A DNA stretch of 64,000 nucleotides from Bog-473 sp963791995 (GTDB lineage Bacteria; Actinomycetota; Acidimicrobiia; Acidimicrobiales; RAAP-2). The position numbers and the translations under genes are program-made. The notes under the pieces were generated by a model. The model did not search any database, was not told where the DNA came from, and saw only the letters and a list, made by a program, of their open reading frames with translations. Every line of letters starts with the position of its first letter. Positions within the stretch are counted from its first letter, which is position 1. Below, one piece after another: positions 20,146-29,459 of the stretch. The stretch covers positions 496,001 through 560,000 of the forward strand of contig CAWBUQ010000001.1 of assembly GCA_963791995.1 (NCBI GenBank). The letters are read 5' to 3'.

Positions 20146-21387
20146 TTACTCGTTGCGCAGGGCGTCGATGGGCGCCATGGAGGCGGCCCTGCTGGCGGGG
20201 TACACCCCGAAGAGGACACCGATGGCGAGGGCGATGGCCAGCGCACCGACCGCGGCGGTCGGGCTCGTCGAGATGGGATCGCCGATCAGGCCGGGCAGGT
20301 AGACGACGCCGAGGATCCCGGCCACGACGCCGAGGATCCCGCCGATGAGACCGAGCACGGACGCCTCGACGAGGAACTGGCGCCGGATCACTCGTGGCGT
20401 GGCGCCGAGGGCCTTGCGCAGCCCGATCTCGCGGATGCGCTCGGTGACCGACACCAACATGATGTTCATGACGCCGATGCCCCCGACGATGAGGGAGATG
20501 GCGGCGATGCCGCCGAGAAGGATGGTGAGCGTGTGGTCCACCGAGGTGTTGGCCGCGATGAGCGACTGCTCCGAGGTGATCGTGAAGTCGGCGTCGGTCG
20601 GGTTGGTGATCCCGTGCAGTTGGAGAAGCAGGTGGTCCGCCTCCTGGTAGGCCCCGGTCAGATCGGCGGAGGAGCGCGCTTGTACTGCGATGGAGCTGAC
20701 CGAGTTGCGCGAGGTGCCACCGAAGATGCGCTCGGCGCCCGTCGAGATCGGGATGACCATCAGGTCGTCGGGGTCAGAGGTGCCCGACGAGGTCGACGAC
20801 CCCGTCGAGGTGAGCACGCCGACCACGGTCACCGGGATGCCGTTGACATCAACCGTCTGGCCTACCGGGTCCTCCCGGCTGAAGAGCTCGGACGCGGTCG
20901 TGGCGCCGAGGACGGCGACCGCGGTGTGGTCCTGCACGTCCTGGTTGTCGATGAAGCGTCCTTGGGCGAGGGTGCGTCCCCGCACGTCGAGCCATGTCGC
21001 CGTGGTGCCCTGCACGCTGGTGGTGGCCGTCTCGCTGCCCGCGGTGAGGACTTCGGTGTCCGAGGTGATCGGCGCAACCGCCTTGACGTCGGGTGCGTCC
21101 ACCGGCGACTGCAAGGCGGAGACGTCGGCCAGGGTCAGCGTCGAGGCCGAGCCGAGCGCTTCGCGAATGCCGGTACTCGACGTCGAGCTGCCCGGTGTGA
21201 TGGTGAGCACGTTGGAGCCGAGCGCGTTGATCTCGGAGGTGACCTGGCCCGAGGCACCTTCGCCCAGCCCGACCGCGATGATGACCCCTGCGATCCCGAT
21301 CAGGATCCCGAGCACGGTCAAGAAGGAGCGCAGCCGGTGGCTGCGTACGCCGTTGACCCCGGTTCGCAGGGTCTCGAGCCAGCTCAC
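20146..21387 (-). CDS. MacB/FtsX-type ABC transporter permease
   Basis: Intact 413-residue permease. TM1 is FLTVLGILIGIAGVIIAVGL (about residues 23-42). A large periplasmic MacB domain (about 45-280) follows, then three C-terminal helices including GIAAISLIVGGIGVMNIMLV and VLGLIGGILGVVAGILGVVY. The conserved RIREIGLRKALGAT coupling segment contacts the ATPase. It acts as a mechanotransmission exporter rather than a classical channel. The GTG start overlaps the ATPase stop by four bases. Confidence 0.93.
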   Translation of the reverse strand: MSWLETLRTGVNGVRSHRLRSFLTVLGILIGIAGVIIAVGLGEGASGQVTSEINALGSNVLTITPGSSTSSTGIREALGSASTLTLADVSALQSPVDAPDVKAVAPITSDTEVLTAGSETATTSVQGTTATWLDVRGRTLAQGRFIDNQDVQDHTAVAVLGATTASELFSREDPVGQTVDVNGIPVTVVGVLTSTGSSTSSGTSDPDDLMVIPISTGAERIFGGTSRNSVSSIAVQARSSADLTGAYQEADHLLLQLHGITNPTDADFTITSEQSLIAANTSVDHTLTILLGGIAAISLIVGGIGVMNIMLVSVTERIREIGLRKALGATPRVIRRQFLVEASVLGLIGGILGVVAGILGVVYLPGLIGDPISTSPTAAVGALAIALAIGVLFGVYPASRAASMAPIDALRNE

Positions 21388-22127
21388 CGGATGCTCTCGA
21401 GGTAGCGGTCGTCGTTCTCGGTGAGCAGGCCGTCGCGGATGCCGACCACCCGGCCGGCCGCGGAGGCGACATCGACGTCGTGGGTGATCAGCAAGAGCGT
21501 GCGCCCGGCGTCGTGTAGTTCGCCCATGAGCCGCAGGACCTCGGCGGCCGAGACCGAGTCGAGGTTGCCCGTCGGCTCGTCGGCCAAGATCAGATCCGGC
21601 TCGGTGACGAGTGCCCGGGCCACCGCGACGCGTTGTTGTTGGCCGCCGGAGAGCTCACCGGGACGGTGGTTGACCCGACCCGCCAGGCCGACGCGGGCGA
21701 GCGCCTCCATGGACCGCTCCTTGCGCTCGGACCGCGCGACGCCGGCATAGACGAGCGGCAGCTCGACGTTCTGCCAGGCGGTCATGGAGGCGAGCAGGTT
21801 GAACTGCTGGAAGACGAAACCGATGCGGCGGTTGCGGACCTCGGCCAGCGCGGTCTCGCTCATGTGGCTCACGTCTTCACCGGCGAGGTGGTAGCGCCCA
21901 GAGGTCGGTACGTCGAGGCAGCCCAAGATGTGCATCAGTGTCGACTTGCCCGAACCGGACGGGCCGATGACCGCGACGTACTCGCCCTCGTCGATGGACA
22001 AGGTGATGCCGCGCAACGCGGCGACCGAGATCGTCCCGGTGCGGTAGACCTTGGTCACCCGCTCCAGTTCGATGACCGTGTCGCGGGGCACCCCCACCGG
22101 GGGAGTGCCCTGAGGGGGAGTGGTCAC
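21384..22127 (-). CDS. MacB/LolD-type ABC transporter ATPase
   Basis: Intact 247-residue ATPase: Walker A GPSGSGKST, Q-loop GFVFQQFNLL, signature LSGGQQQR, Walker B LILADEPTGNLD and H-loop LLITHDVDVA. The TGNLDS sequence after Walker B is characteristic of the MacB/LolD/FtsE group. Four-base overlaps on both sides (22124-22127 and 21384-21387) place it in one operon with the adaptor upstream and permease downstream. Confidence 0.96.
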   Translation of the reverse strand: MTTPPQGTPPVGVPRDTVIELERVTKVYRTGTISVAALRGITLSIDEGEYVAVIGPSGSGKSTLMHILGCLDVPTSGRYHLAGEDVSHMSETALAEVRNRRIGFVFQQFNLLASMTAWQNVELPLVYAGVARSERKERSMEALARVGLAGRVNHRPGELSGGQQQRVAVARALVTEPDLILADEPTGNLDSVSAAEVLRLMGELHDAGRTLLLITHDVDVASAAGRVVGIRDGLLTENDDRYLESIR

Positions 22128-23480
22128 CCGCCGCTCCCGCTGTTCGACGTCACGGCGCCGCCACCCTTGAACCCGCCGCCGGCACCGCCAAAGCCGCCGC
22201 CGGGGAAGCCGCCGCCGGGAAAGCCGCCCGCGCCGCGTGTCCCGTTGCCGAAGAGACCACCGGTGCCGCCACCGGGCGCCTTGAAGGTGACCTCGCGCTC
22301 GAGGACCTTGTCCCCGGCGCTCACGCCGCTGGTGATCTGGGTCTCGCCACTCTCCGCGGCGCCGACCGTCACGTTCGTCACCACGTGCGAGCCGTTGACC
22401 ACCCGGGTCACCGTGGCTTGACCCGAACTCGTGTACGAGATGGCGTTGGTCGGCACCTCGACCACGTTGTTGAGCTGCTTCACGATGATGCTGACGTCGG
22501 CGCTGGCGCCCGCATAGAGGCCGGCCGGGTTTCCCGTGACGTTGATGACCACCGGGAAGGTGGTCACGTCGGAGGACTGGCTGCCGATGAGACTGACCGA
22601 GCCGACCGTGCCGTAGACCGGCACCGTGGCGCCCGTCGGCGTGATGTCGACCTGGTCGCCGTCGGAGATCTGACCGATCTCTGTGTCGTCGACCGTCGTG
22701 TTGACCACATAGGAGTCGGTGCCGATGACCACGATCTGTGCGGTCGTCGAACCCGAGCCCGTGGATGAGCTCGATGAGGCACTGCTGGCCGCCGCGTTCG
22801 AGCCGCTCCCTCCGCTGCCGCCTCCTCCCGAACCGGTCCCCGTGACCTGCTGGCCGACGGCCAGGTCGACCGAGGCGACAGTGCCCGCGATGGTGGAGGT
22901 CAGCGAGGCGTCGTTCAGATTGGTCTGCGCCGTCGAGAGCTGGGACTGGGCCGAGGTCACCGACGCCTGGTCGCTGTCGATCTGGCTCGTCGAGGCACTG
23001 GACGCTTCGTCACTCGCCAACCGGTCACTGGCCGCCGTCAGCTGGGCCTGGGCCGCACTGACCTCCTCGGTGAGAGCAGTGGTGTCGACGGTGGCCAAGA
23101 CCTGCTCCGGCGGTCACCGTCTGCCCGGCTTTCACGTTGACCCCGGTGACGGTGCCCGAGACGGCGAAGTTGAGGCTGGCCTGGCTCGCCGGCTGAATGG
23201 TGCCCGAGCTCGCCACGGTCTGTTGAATCGTTCCCGTCGTCACCGGGACGGTGACCGTGGTGATGGAGAGCCCGGTCGGTGTAGAGGAATTGGAGGTCAG
23301 CCAGAGGGTCAGCCCGACGGCAGCGGCGATCACGACGACTGCGGCGCCGACGATGGGCCAGCGGTAGCGCCGCCACACAGATCCCGGCTCGGCCGCGAGG
23401 ACGTTCTCGTCGTCGAGCGGCAACTCCTCGGTGAGGTCTCCTGGGCTCTCCGGTGCGTCGACTGCTCCCGTTTTGACCAT
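22124..23480 (-). CDS. Periplasmic adaptor (HlyD/MacA-like), first gene of operon
   Basis: Membrane-fusion protein with an acidic cytosolic N-terminus, one transmembrane helix (WPIVGAAVVVIAAAVGLTLW) and lipoyl halves (NFAVSGTVTGVNVKAGQTVT and TSTIAGTVASVDLAVGQQVT). A coiled-coil hairpin rich in Ser/Ala/Gln lies between them, followed by a Gly/Ser linker, barrel domains and a Gly/Phe-rich tail. One frame change near 23095 separates the first lipoyl half from the hairpin. It is the promoter-proximal gene of the five-gene operon; a perfect inverted repeat lies about 60 bases upstream. Confidence 0.85.
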
Positions 23481-23541
23481 GCACCCAGTTCAGACGAGCG
23501 ATTTCACAACAAGCCAAAGCCCAGCTGTGAGCCCGCTTGGG

Positions 23542-23566
23542 GTTTTATGTAAGCGACACATAAAAC
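23542..23566. promoter_or_regulatory. AT-rich palindrome, possible operator of the export operon
   Basis: GTTTTATGT (23542-23550) and ACATAAAAC (23558-23566) form a perfect 9-base inverted repeat with a 7-base centre, in a gap upstream of the adaptor start at 23480. Its AT-richness in a GC-rich genome and its size suit a dimeric repressor (TetR or MarR type). A terminator for the upstream minus-strand HEAT gene is the alternative. No regulator gene is adjacent. Confidence 0.45.
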
Positions 23567-23737
23567 AGCAGGCCAAGACCATTAGAACCCCTCTTTGGAC
23601 TCTACGGATTCCCACAGGCAGCGCCCGTCCTACTCGAAGAGAGGACTGCCATGCTCGCCTCCACGCGTTCCGGCCGGCAGACCCAAGTGCGCGCCGAGAA
23701 GCGGGGGAGAGGGGAGAACGAGGGGCGTTCGAGTGGA

Positions 23738-24352
23738 TCAGCGCGCGGCTCGCATCGAGGACGCCGCGCTCTTCGCATGCCGTCGCTGCCGGCGCTCGTA
23801 CCGCTTGCGCGGCGCCACGAACCGGCCGCCCAGTGCGCTCGATGCCGCTCGGCGGATCACCGGGTCCGGATCTTCCAGGGCCGCACGCTCCAAGGCCGCC
23901 CAGGCCGACGAATCACGCGGCGACAGCCGGTAAAGCAGCGGGATCGCCTTCGAGCGCAGTTCGTGGCTCGAGTCCCCCGTCAGCACCGCAACGAGGCCCG
24001 GTACCACGTCGGCGGTACACAGCTCCTCCGCCTTGCACGACTCACAGGCGAGGGAATGCAGCGCCATCGTCCGAACCGATTCGTCGGGGTCCTCGAGCGC
24101 CTGGGCGAAGACCTCCAACGAGGAGTCGTTGGCGTAGTGATCGAGGAAGAACAAGGACTGCCGCCGCACCAGCGGATCGGGGTCGTGCAGCGCCGCCGCC
24201 CGAATGGCCCCCAGCGGCGCCCTGGCCACCCGGCGGGCTCGTTGGCGTGCCGTCCCGCTGAAGCATTCGTGCATGAACGTCGCCGCCATTTTCAGTTGTT
24301 CGGCGAGCGATCCGGCGGTCGGTTGGTTCGTCGGGTTTTGTGTTGCCGACAT
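23738..24352 (-). CDS. HEAT-repeat protein
   Basis: Intact protein of 204 residues made mostly of paired helices of HEAT/PBS-lyase type. Visible repeats include AIRAAALHDPDPLVRRQSLF, FAQALEDPDESVRTMALHSL, HELRSKAIPLLYRLSPRDSS and ALEDPDPVIRRAASSALGG. The D-P-D-x-x-V-R signature repeats about every 30-35 residues. Such solenoids bind proteins; no enzyme domain is present. The C-terminus is strongly basic (RKRYERRQRRHAKS). Start ATG 24352 leaves out an implausible upstream extension. Confidence 0.8.
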   Translation of the reverse strand: MSATQNPTNQPTAGSLAEQLKMAATFMHECFSGTARQRARRVARAPLGAIRAAALHDPDPLVRRQSLFFLDHYANDSSLEVFAQALEDPDESVRTMALHSLACESCKAEELCTADVVPGLVAVLTGDSSHELRSKAIPLLYRLSPRDSSAWAALERAALEDPDPVIRRAASSALGGRFVAPRKRYERRQRRHAKSAASSMRAAR

Positions 24353-24654
24353 GAATCGGACTGTACCGACCTCGTCGCCAGCCGTTGGACCGTCACACAC
24401 GCCCCGTGATGTCGTCCATGAGCGCCAGAGCCCCTCTCAGCGCCTTTCTGAGCGAACCCGGCCTGACCTGGGACGATTTTGCATACCTACGCCGATAATG
24501 TTCATTATGTTAAGTCACCTCGAAATTCGGGAGAGGGGTCACCGAGGGTGCCGACAACTCCACTCCTCCGGGTCCTTCTGCCGGACAGGCGCGACGACGG
24601 CACCACGCAGTTCTGTCGGCGTAACTTCCGATCGGACAGACCAAGGCGGCACCG
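24353..24654. other. Intergenic region with short AT palindrome
   Basis: No gene seen in this 302-base divergent gap. It contains ATAATG-TT-CATTAT (24495-24508), a perfect 14-base palindrome in an AT-rich stretch about 150 bases before the dienelactone hydrolase start, suitable for a dimeric regulator. Promoter elements are not clear. Confidence 0.4.
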
Positions 24655-25356
24655 GTGACCAACGTCGAGGTTTCAACGGGCCGAGGCCAGATGCCGATCT
24701 ACCTGGCGACTCCGGCCGGTCCTGGGCATTCCGGCGTCGTGGTCATCCACGACGCCGTGGGCATGAGCGAAGACGTCCGGAACCAGGCCGATGGTTGGCC
24801 TCCGAAGGCTTCCTCGCCGCGGCGCCCGATCTCTTGCACTGGGGTGCAAGGGACCTGCCTCCGATCCATCTTCAAGGATCTCAAGGCGAGACGTGGGCCC
24901 GCCTTCGAGGACGTCGAAGTGGTGCGGAGCTGGCTGACCCTCCAGAGCGGCTGTACGGGCACCGTCGGGGTCATCGGCTACTCCATGGGCGGAGGTTTGC
25001 ACTCTTGCTTGCATCCCGCGGTCACGGTTTCGCCGCCTCCAGCGTCAGTTATGGGCAGGTGCCCGCTGACGCAGCGTCCGTCCTGGAAGGCGCCTGCCCC
25101 GTCGTAGGCAGTTTCGGGGCCCGGGATCGCACACTGAAGGGAGCGGCCACCAAGCTGGACCAGGCGCTCGCTGAGTGCGGCGGTCCCCCACGACGTCAAG
25201 GAATACCCCGATGCAGTTGCACTCCTTCTTGAACCAGCACGACAGCGTGCTTTTCGCCGTGGCGAAACGCCTGATCGGCGGCGGCTACGACGAGGAAGCG
25301 GCAACGGATGCCCGCCGGCGGATCATCGCCTCCTTCCACAGCCATCTCGGAACTGA
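24655..25356 (+). CDS. Dienelactone hydrolase family protein (multiply frameshifted)
   Basis: Alpha/beta-hydrolase of the DLH family. Segments recovered in order from different frames: MPIYLATPAGPGHSGVVVIH, ASEGFLAAAPDLLHWG, FKDLKARRGPAFEDVEVVRS, GVIGYSMGGG (nucleophile elbow), VPADAASVLEGACPVVGSFG (oxyanion/Asp region), VKEYPDA and HSFLNQHD (catalytic His). The nucleophile is Ser, whereas many DLH enzymes have Cys at this point. At least five frame changes in 700 bases make this one of the most damaged genes here. It may be a true pseudogene or a badly read segment. The stop at 25354-25356 is inferred from family length. Confidence 0.7.
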
Positions 25357-25364
25357 GGATCGCC

Positions 25365-25505
25365 AGAAAAAGGGGTTGAAATCCGGGACGCGATTCTGTA
25401 AAGTGACAGCCGCTAAGGCCCCTTGGTTAAAGGTTCAAAGTCCGGACGGACGGGAAGGCAAACTTCCAGCTAAAGGGCTTGTTTGCAAGTGGAAATCGAG
25501 TTATC
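25365..25505 (+). ncRNA. Unidentified hairpin-rich leader upstream of helD-like gene
   Basis: Lower-GC, non-coding stretch with a chain of short hairpins: CTGT/ACAG around 25393-25408, CCTT/AAGG near 25422-25434, GGAAG-GCAAA-CTTCC near 25455-25470 and CTTG/CAAG near 25480-25492. It runs directly into the terminator at 25506. The arrangement resembles a cis-regulatory attenuator in front of the HelD-type gene. I could not match it to glycine, fluoride, TPP, FMN, cobalamin, SAM, c-di-GMP or c-di-AMP consensus elements. Confidence 0.3.
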
Positions 25506-25530
25506 CTCCCCGGCATGTCCGGGGAGTTTT
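25506..25530 (+). terminator. Rho-independent terminator
   Basis: CTCCCCGG (25506-25513), a five-base loop CATGT, CCGGGGAG (25519-25526) and TTTT (25527-25530): a perfect 8-bp GC stem followed by four T. It lies 44 bases before the helD-like start, so it would either end transcription from the hydrolase gene or act as an attenuator. Confidence 0.75.
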
Positions 25531-25573
25531 GCGCGCACCTGTTTGCGCGCGCATTTGCGCGCTTGGGGTCGAA

Positions 25574-27610
25574 GTGAGTGTCGCCACTCCCCTCCCCGAT
25601 CCCGAACTCGCGGCCGAGCAGGACTATCTCGAACACACGTTGAAGGCGCTGGCCGCCATGCGCCGGCGAGCGGAGCAGCTCCGGGCCGATCTGGTCGCAG
25701 CGGGCAATCCCGACCTGGACTACCTGGCCGCGCTGTCCCGTCGGGTCGCGCTCCTCGCCGACAGCGCCAGACCCCTCCTCTTCGGACGAATCGACGAGGA
25801 GGAGGAGGGGCCGACCTGGCACATCGGCCGGCGCCATGTCGAGGACGCGCGGTCCGACCCGGTGGTCATCGACTGGCGTGCACCCGTTGCCGTCCCCTTC
25901 TATCGCGCCAGCACGAAGGATCCACAAGGACTGGCACGGCGACGGCAGATCATGGTGGACCGCGGCGCAGTCGTCGCGGTGGCCGACGATCTCTTCGGTG
26001 TCGGCGAAGGTGACGCGGGCAGCACCCGGCTGCGGGGCGGCGACGCCTTGCTGGCTGAGCTCGAGCGAGCCCGGACCGGCGAGATGCTCGACATCGTCGC
26101 CACCATCCAAGCCGAGCAGGACGAGATCATCCGGGCCCCGCTCGACCGTCTCTTGACCGTGCAAGGCGGCCCCGGTACGGGCAAGACCGCCGTCGGGCTG
26201 CACCGTGCCGCCTATCTCCTCTACAACCACCCCGCTCTCAGTCCGCGACGGCGTCCTCGTGCTCGGCCCCAGCCGTGCCTTCCTCCGTTACATCGCGCAG
26301 GTGCTGCCCTCGCTCGGCGAGGAGGCCGTCGTCCAGACGACGATCGCTGACATTGCCCCCAAGGCCAAGGTCCGGGTCACTGAGCCGATGGAGGTGCGGC
26401 GCCTCAAGGGCGACCCCCGCATGAGCGATCTTGTTGCGTCGTGCCCTCGAAGGACGCCGCAGCCGGCTCACCGAGGACACGACGCTGCGGGTGCGCTTCG
26501 CGCGGGGAACGCTCGGCGCAGACGACGTCAATCGGCTCGTCGACTCCATCGTCGCTCGGCCCGCGCCCTACAAGGCCGGGCGCCAAGCCCTCCGCGCTCG
26601 CCTCGTGAGTGAGGCCCGGCGGGTCTTTCGCGCCTCGGCCCGGCTGGGTGCGGACGAGGCCTGGTTCGAAGGCGAGCTGACCAAGTCCGACGAGTTCGCC
26701 GAACTGCTCGACATGCTGTGGCCCACCGTCTCGCCCACCTCCTTGGTGCGCGACCTTCTCTCGTCTCGGCCCCAGCTCGCGCGCGCAGGCGCCGAACTCT
26801 TCTCGGACGAGGAACTCGCACTCCTGCTCCGACGCCGCGATGCCCGCGTCTCCAGCACTGCGTGGAGCGTCGACGATCTCGCGCTTCTCGACGAGGCGGC
26901 GTACCTCATCGGAGGGCGGACTCGCAGCTACGGCCATATCGTCGTCGACGAGGCTCAGGACCTCACGCCCATGCAGTTCCGCATGGTGGCCCGGCGCGCG
27001 CCGACCGGCTCGGTCACGGTGCTGGGCGACCTTGCGCAGGCGACCGGCCCGTGGACCTATGCCGATTGGAACGGCGTACGTGCCCATCTCCCCGAGGTCG
27101 GCCCTGTCGAGCACGACGAGCTCACGCTCGGGTACCGCGCCCCCGGGCGGGTCCTCGACTTTGCCTCGCGCCTCCTGCCCTTCTCCGCGCCCGGCATCGG
27201 ACCGACATCGTCCATACGGGCCGGGCGCACCGATCCGGTCGTGCGCCGGGTCGATGCCCGCTGATCTCCTTCCCGCCGTCCTCGACGAGGCGAGGGCGCT
27301 GCACGGCGAGCATGCAGCTGGTGGCGGTGATCGTGCCCGACGATCTCGTGATCCCCTCTGGCCACGCTGGCGCGGCGCCACACAGGATGTCGGCCTCCTC
27401 GAGCGAGACGCCATGTCGCGTCCCATCACCATCGTCCCTGCCCCGGCTTCGAAGGGACTCGAGTTCGATGCGGTCGTCGTCGTCGAGCCGGCCGCCATCG
27501 CCGGGGAGGACGACCGTGGTCTCAGACTGCTCTACGTCGCGATGACCCGGCCGATCCAGCACCTGAGCATCGTCCACGCACAACCCCTGCCAGCTGCGCT
27601 CGCGGGCTGA
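25574..27610 (+). CDS. HelD-like superfamily 1 helicase
   Basis: UvrD/Rep-fold ATPase of the HelD/HelR group, which in Gram-positive bacteria frees RNA polymerase from stalled or drug-bound complexes. The N-terminus has a coiled-coil (AEQDYLEHTLKALAAMRRRA). The core has Walker A (VQGGPGTGKTAV), the ORF-internal LVLGPSRAFLRYI, motif II (IVVDEAQDLTPMQ), motif III (VLGDLAQAT), motif V (KGLEFDAVVVVEP) and motif VI (LLYVAMTRPIQHL). Frame changes occur near 26225, 26440, 27255 and 27310-27400. GTG 25574 is chosen because the coiled coil begins a few residues later. All helicase motifs survive. Confidence 0.86.
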
Positions 27611-27640
27611 GCACCGGCGCGCTCCCCTACCATTCTCTGC

Positions 27641-28384
27641 ATGGACCTCGAGGGCAAAGTCGCGCTGATCACGGGGGGAAGCAACGGCATCGGCGAAGGC
27701 GTGGCTCGCCACCTTGCTGCCAAGGGCGCTCGTGTCGTCGTGGCGGACATCGACACCGCCCGGGGCCAAGAGGTGGCCAGCGACATCGGCGGGCGCTTCG
27801 TTCGAACCGATGTGGCCGATCCTATCGCCAGCACGGCCGCCGTGGCGGCTGCAGTCGACGCGTTCGGGGGGCTGCATATCGCCCACCTGAACGCTGGCGT
27901 CACCTCGTGGTGCGGCATGGGCGACGACTTCGACCCCGAGGCCTACAGGCGCTCCATGTCCATCAACCTCGACGGCGTGGTCTATGGCGTGGCGGCGGCG
28001 CGGCGCGCCATCAAGGACAGTGGTGGCGGCACCATCGTGGCGACTGCGTCCATGGCCGGCATCGTGACCGCTCCCTTCGACCCGATCTACGCCGCCAACA
28101 AGCACGCCGTGGTCGGGCTCGTGCGCTCGCTCGGCCAGTCCTACGAGGCAGATGGCATCCGGGTGCACGCGCTGTGCCCTTCGTTCGCCTATACGAACAT
28201 CATCAAAGGTTCCGAGCAGACCCTGCTCGACATGGGCTTCCCCATCATCGAGGTGGCCGACGTCGTCGATGCGTTCCAACGCATTCTCGACTCCGAGACG
28301 ACCGGCCAGTGCTGGTATGTCGTCGCCGGCCGCAAGAGCGAGCCCTTCGAGTTCCGGCGGGCTCCCGGGCCGCGGCGCGACTGA
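27641..28384 (+). CDS. Short-chain dehydrogenase/reductase
   Basis: Intact 247-residue classical SDR. The nucleotide-binding motif is ITGGSNGIG (TGxxxGIG), followed by LNAG (NNAG equivalent), catalytic Ser in ATASMAG, and the YAANK catalytic Tyr-Lys pair. VVADIDTARG after the second strand has Asp at the specificity position, suggesting NAD(H) preference. The substrate is unknown. The gene stands alone, with the fluoride riboswitch about 100 bases downstream. Confidence 0.93.
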   Translation: MDLEGKVALITGGSNGIGEGVARHLAAKGARVVVADIDTARGQEVASDIGGRFVRTDVADPIASTAAVAAAVDAFGGLHIAHLNAGVTSWCGMGDDFDPEAYRRSMSINLDGVVYGVAAARRAIKDSGGGTIVATASMAGIVTAPFDPIYAANKHAVVGLVRSLGQSYEADGIRVHALCPSFAYTNIIKGSEQTLLDMGFPIIEVADVVDAFQRILDSETTGQCWYVVAGRKSEPFEFRRAPGPRRD

Positions 28385-28482
28385 CTAGGCGGCGCACGAG
28401 CAGCTCACCCGAAGACCGGGTCTCTGCGAGGCAGGGTCCCGACGCGCTGCGGCGCTAACATCGGCGGCGCAGCAGTACCCGA

Positions 28483-28552
28483 CCGGCGATGGGTCCCGCC
28501 GGGGGGCATGTCCCCGAACCGCCGCCACGACATGGCTGATGGCTCCTGGTAG
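28483..28552 (+). promoter_or_regulatory. Fluoride riboswitch (crcB motif)
   Basis: Matches the known fluoride aptamer layout. Stem 1 is CCGGCG (28483-28488) with CGCCGG (28497-28502), closing the 8-base loop ATGGGTCC. A linker holds an extra GGGG/CCCC hairpin (28503-28515). GAA then leads to stem 2, CCGCC (28519-28523) with GGCTG (28534-28538), followed by AT and GGCTCCT. The loop GGGTCC can pair with GGCTCC (28541-28546) as the pseudoknot, with one mismatch and one wobble. It ends nine bases before the GGAGG ribosome site of the first crcB gene, which indicates translational control by fluoride. Confidence 0.85.
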
Positions 28553-28573
28553 TTGGCGCTGGAGGGCCCCGCC

Positions 28574-29072
28574 ATGGACGAACCGCTGCACGGACGACCC
28601 GACGAACACGATAGGAGTGCGATTGAGCAGGCTCGGCTCGAGGAAGAGGCCGGGATCTCCTCGACGAACCGGTAGTACCACTGTTCGGATTGTCGGCTGC
28701 GACGATCGTCGCCGTCTTCCTCGGCGGGGCGCTGGGCACAGTCGCCCGGTACTTGCTCGCGGAGCACACCCCGCTGGCCCGGCGCGTTCCCGTGGGTGAC
28801 CCTGCTCGTCAACCTCAGCGGCTCGCTCGCCATCGGGCTCCTGGTCCCTCTCACCGAACACGTTTCGGAAAGGGCTCCTGCGCTGCGGCCTTTCCTCGTC
28901 GTCGGCTTCCTCGGGGGGTGGACGACCTATTCCACATTGGCGGTCGACGCCACGCTGCTCACCAAGGACGGTGACGTCGGCACCTGCCTCGCCTACTTGG
29001 CGCAACCGTCGCCGGTGGGCTGGTGCTCGTGGTGCTCGGCCATGGGTCGGCCGTCGGTTGGCGCCACAGTGA
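28574..29072 (+). CDS. crcB: Fluoride channel CrcB/FluC, first subunit
   Basis: Small four-helix membrane protein exporting fluoride. ATG 28574, eight bases after GGAGG, gives a hydrophilic N-terminus (MDEPLHGRPDEH). The helices are AATIVAVFLGGALGTVARYL, VNLSGSLAIGLLVPL, FLVVGFLGGWTTYSTLAVDA and ATVAGGLVLVVLGH. The conserved Asn (VNLSGS) and the GGWTTYST motif of the FluC fold are present. Several frame changes (near 28670, 28800, 29005 and 29060) split it. If the N-terminal part is not coding, TTG 28690 is the alternative start. The end is inferred from the TGA overlapping the next gene's GTG. Confidence 0.82.
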
Positions 29073-29459
29073 GCTCCTCCCCCACTCTCGGGCTGGCGCT
29101 GGTCGTCGCGGCGGCCGGCGGTGCCGGCGCTACCGGCGTGCGCTTGTTGATTCATCACATCGGGTCTGCGGCCGCCGACCCGCTGCCGGTCGGGACCATG
29201 ATGGTCAACGCGTCGGGATCATTGCTCCTTGGCGTGTTGACGGGTCTGTCGCTCTACCACGGACTCGGCTCCCATGTGCTCGCCGTCGCCGGGGTCGGCC
29301 TCTGCGGGGGCTACACCACCTGGTCGACCGCCAGCTGGGAAACCATCCACCTGGTCCACACCGGGCATCAGACGCCAAGCCGTCACCTACACACTCGGGA
29401 GCCTCGTCGTCTGTATCGCCGCGGCGGCGGTCGGAGTTGGACTGGCCGGGTTGCTGTGA
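29069..29459 (+). CDS. crcB: Fluoride channel CrcB/FluC, second subunit
   Basis: Second FluC homologue. The GTG start overlaps the first gene's stop (GTGA). Helices: LGLALVVAAAGGAGATGVRL, VNASGSLLLGVLTGL, VLAVAGVGLCGGYTTWSTAS and TLGSLVVCIAAAAVGVGLAG. The conserved Asn and GGYTTWST motif are present. One frame change near 29370 precedes the last helix. Adjacent non-identical FluC genes usually form a heterodimer with antiparallel subunits; that applies here by inference from the gene pair and the shared riboswitch. Confidence 0.87.

Noticed and set aside
19210..21405. Long plus-strand open frame (731 codons) opposite the export operon
   Set aside because: It is antisense to well-recognised genes, has low-complexity Arg/Gly/Asp-rich translation and no domain; typical high-GC shadow.
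25430..25450. GGTTCAAAGTCC resembling a tRNA T-arm
   Set aside because: Stem lengths do not fit a T-arm and no D-arm, anticodon arm or acceptor stem can be built around it.
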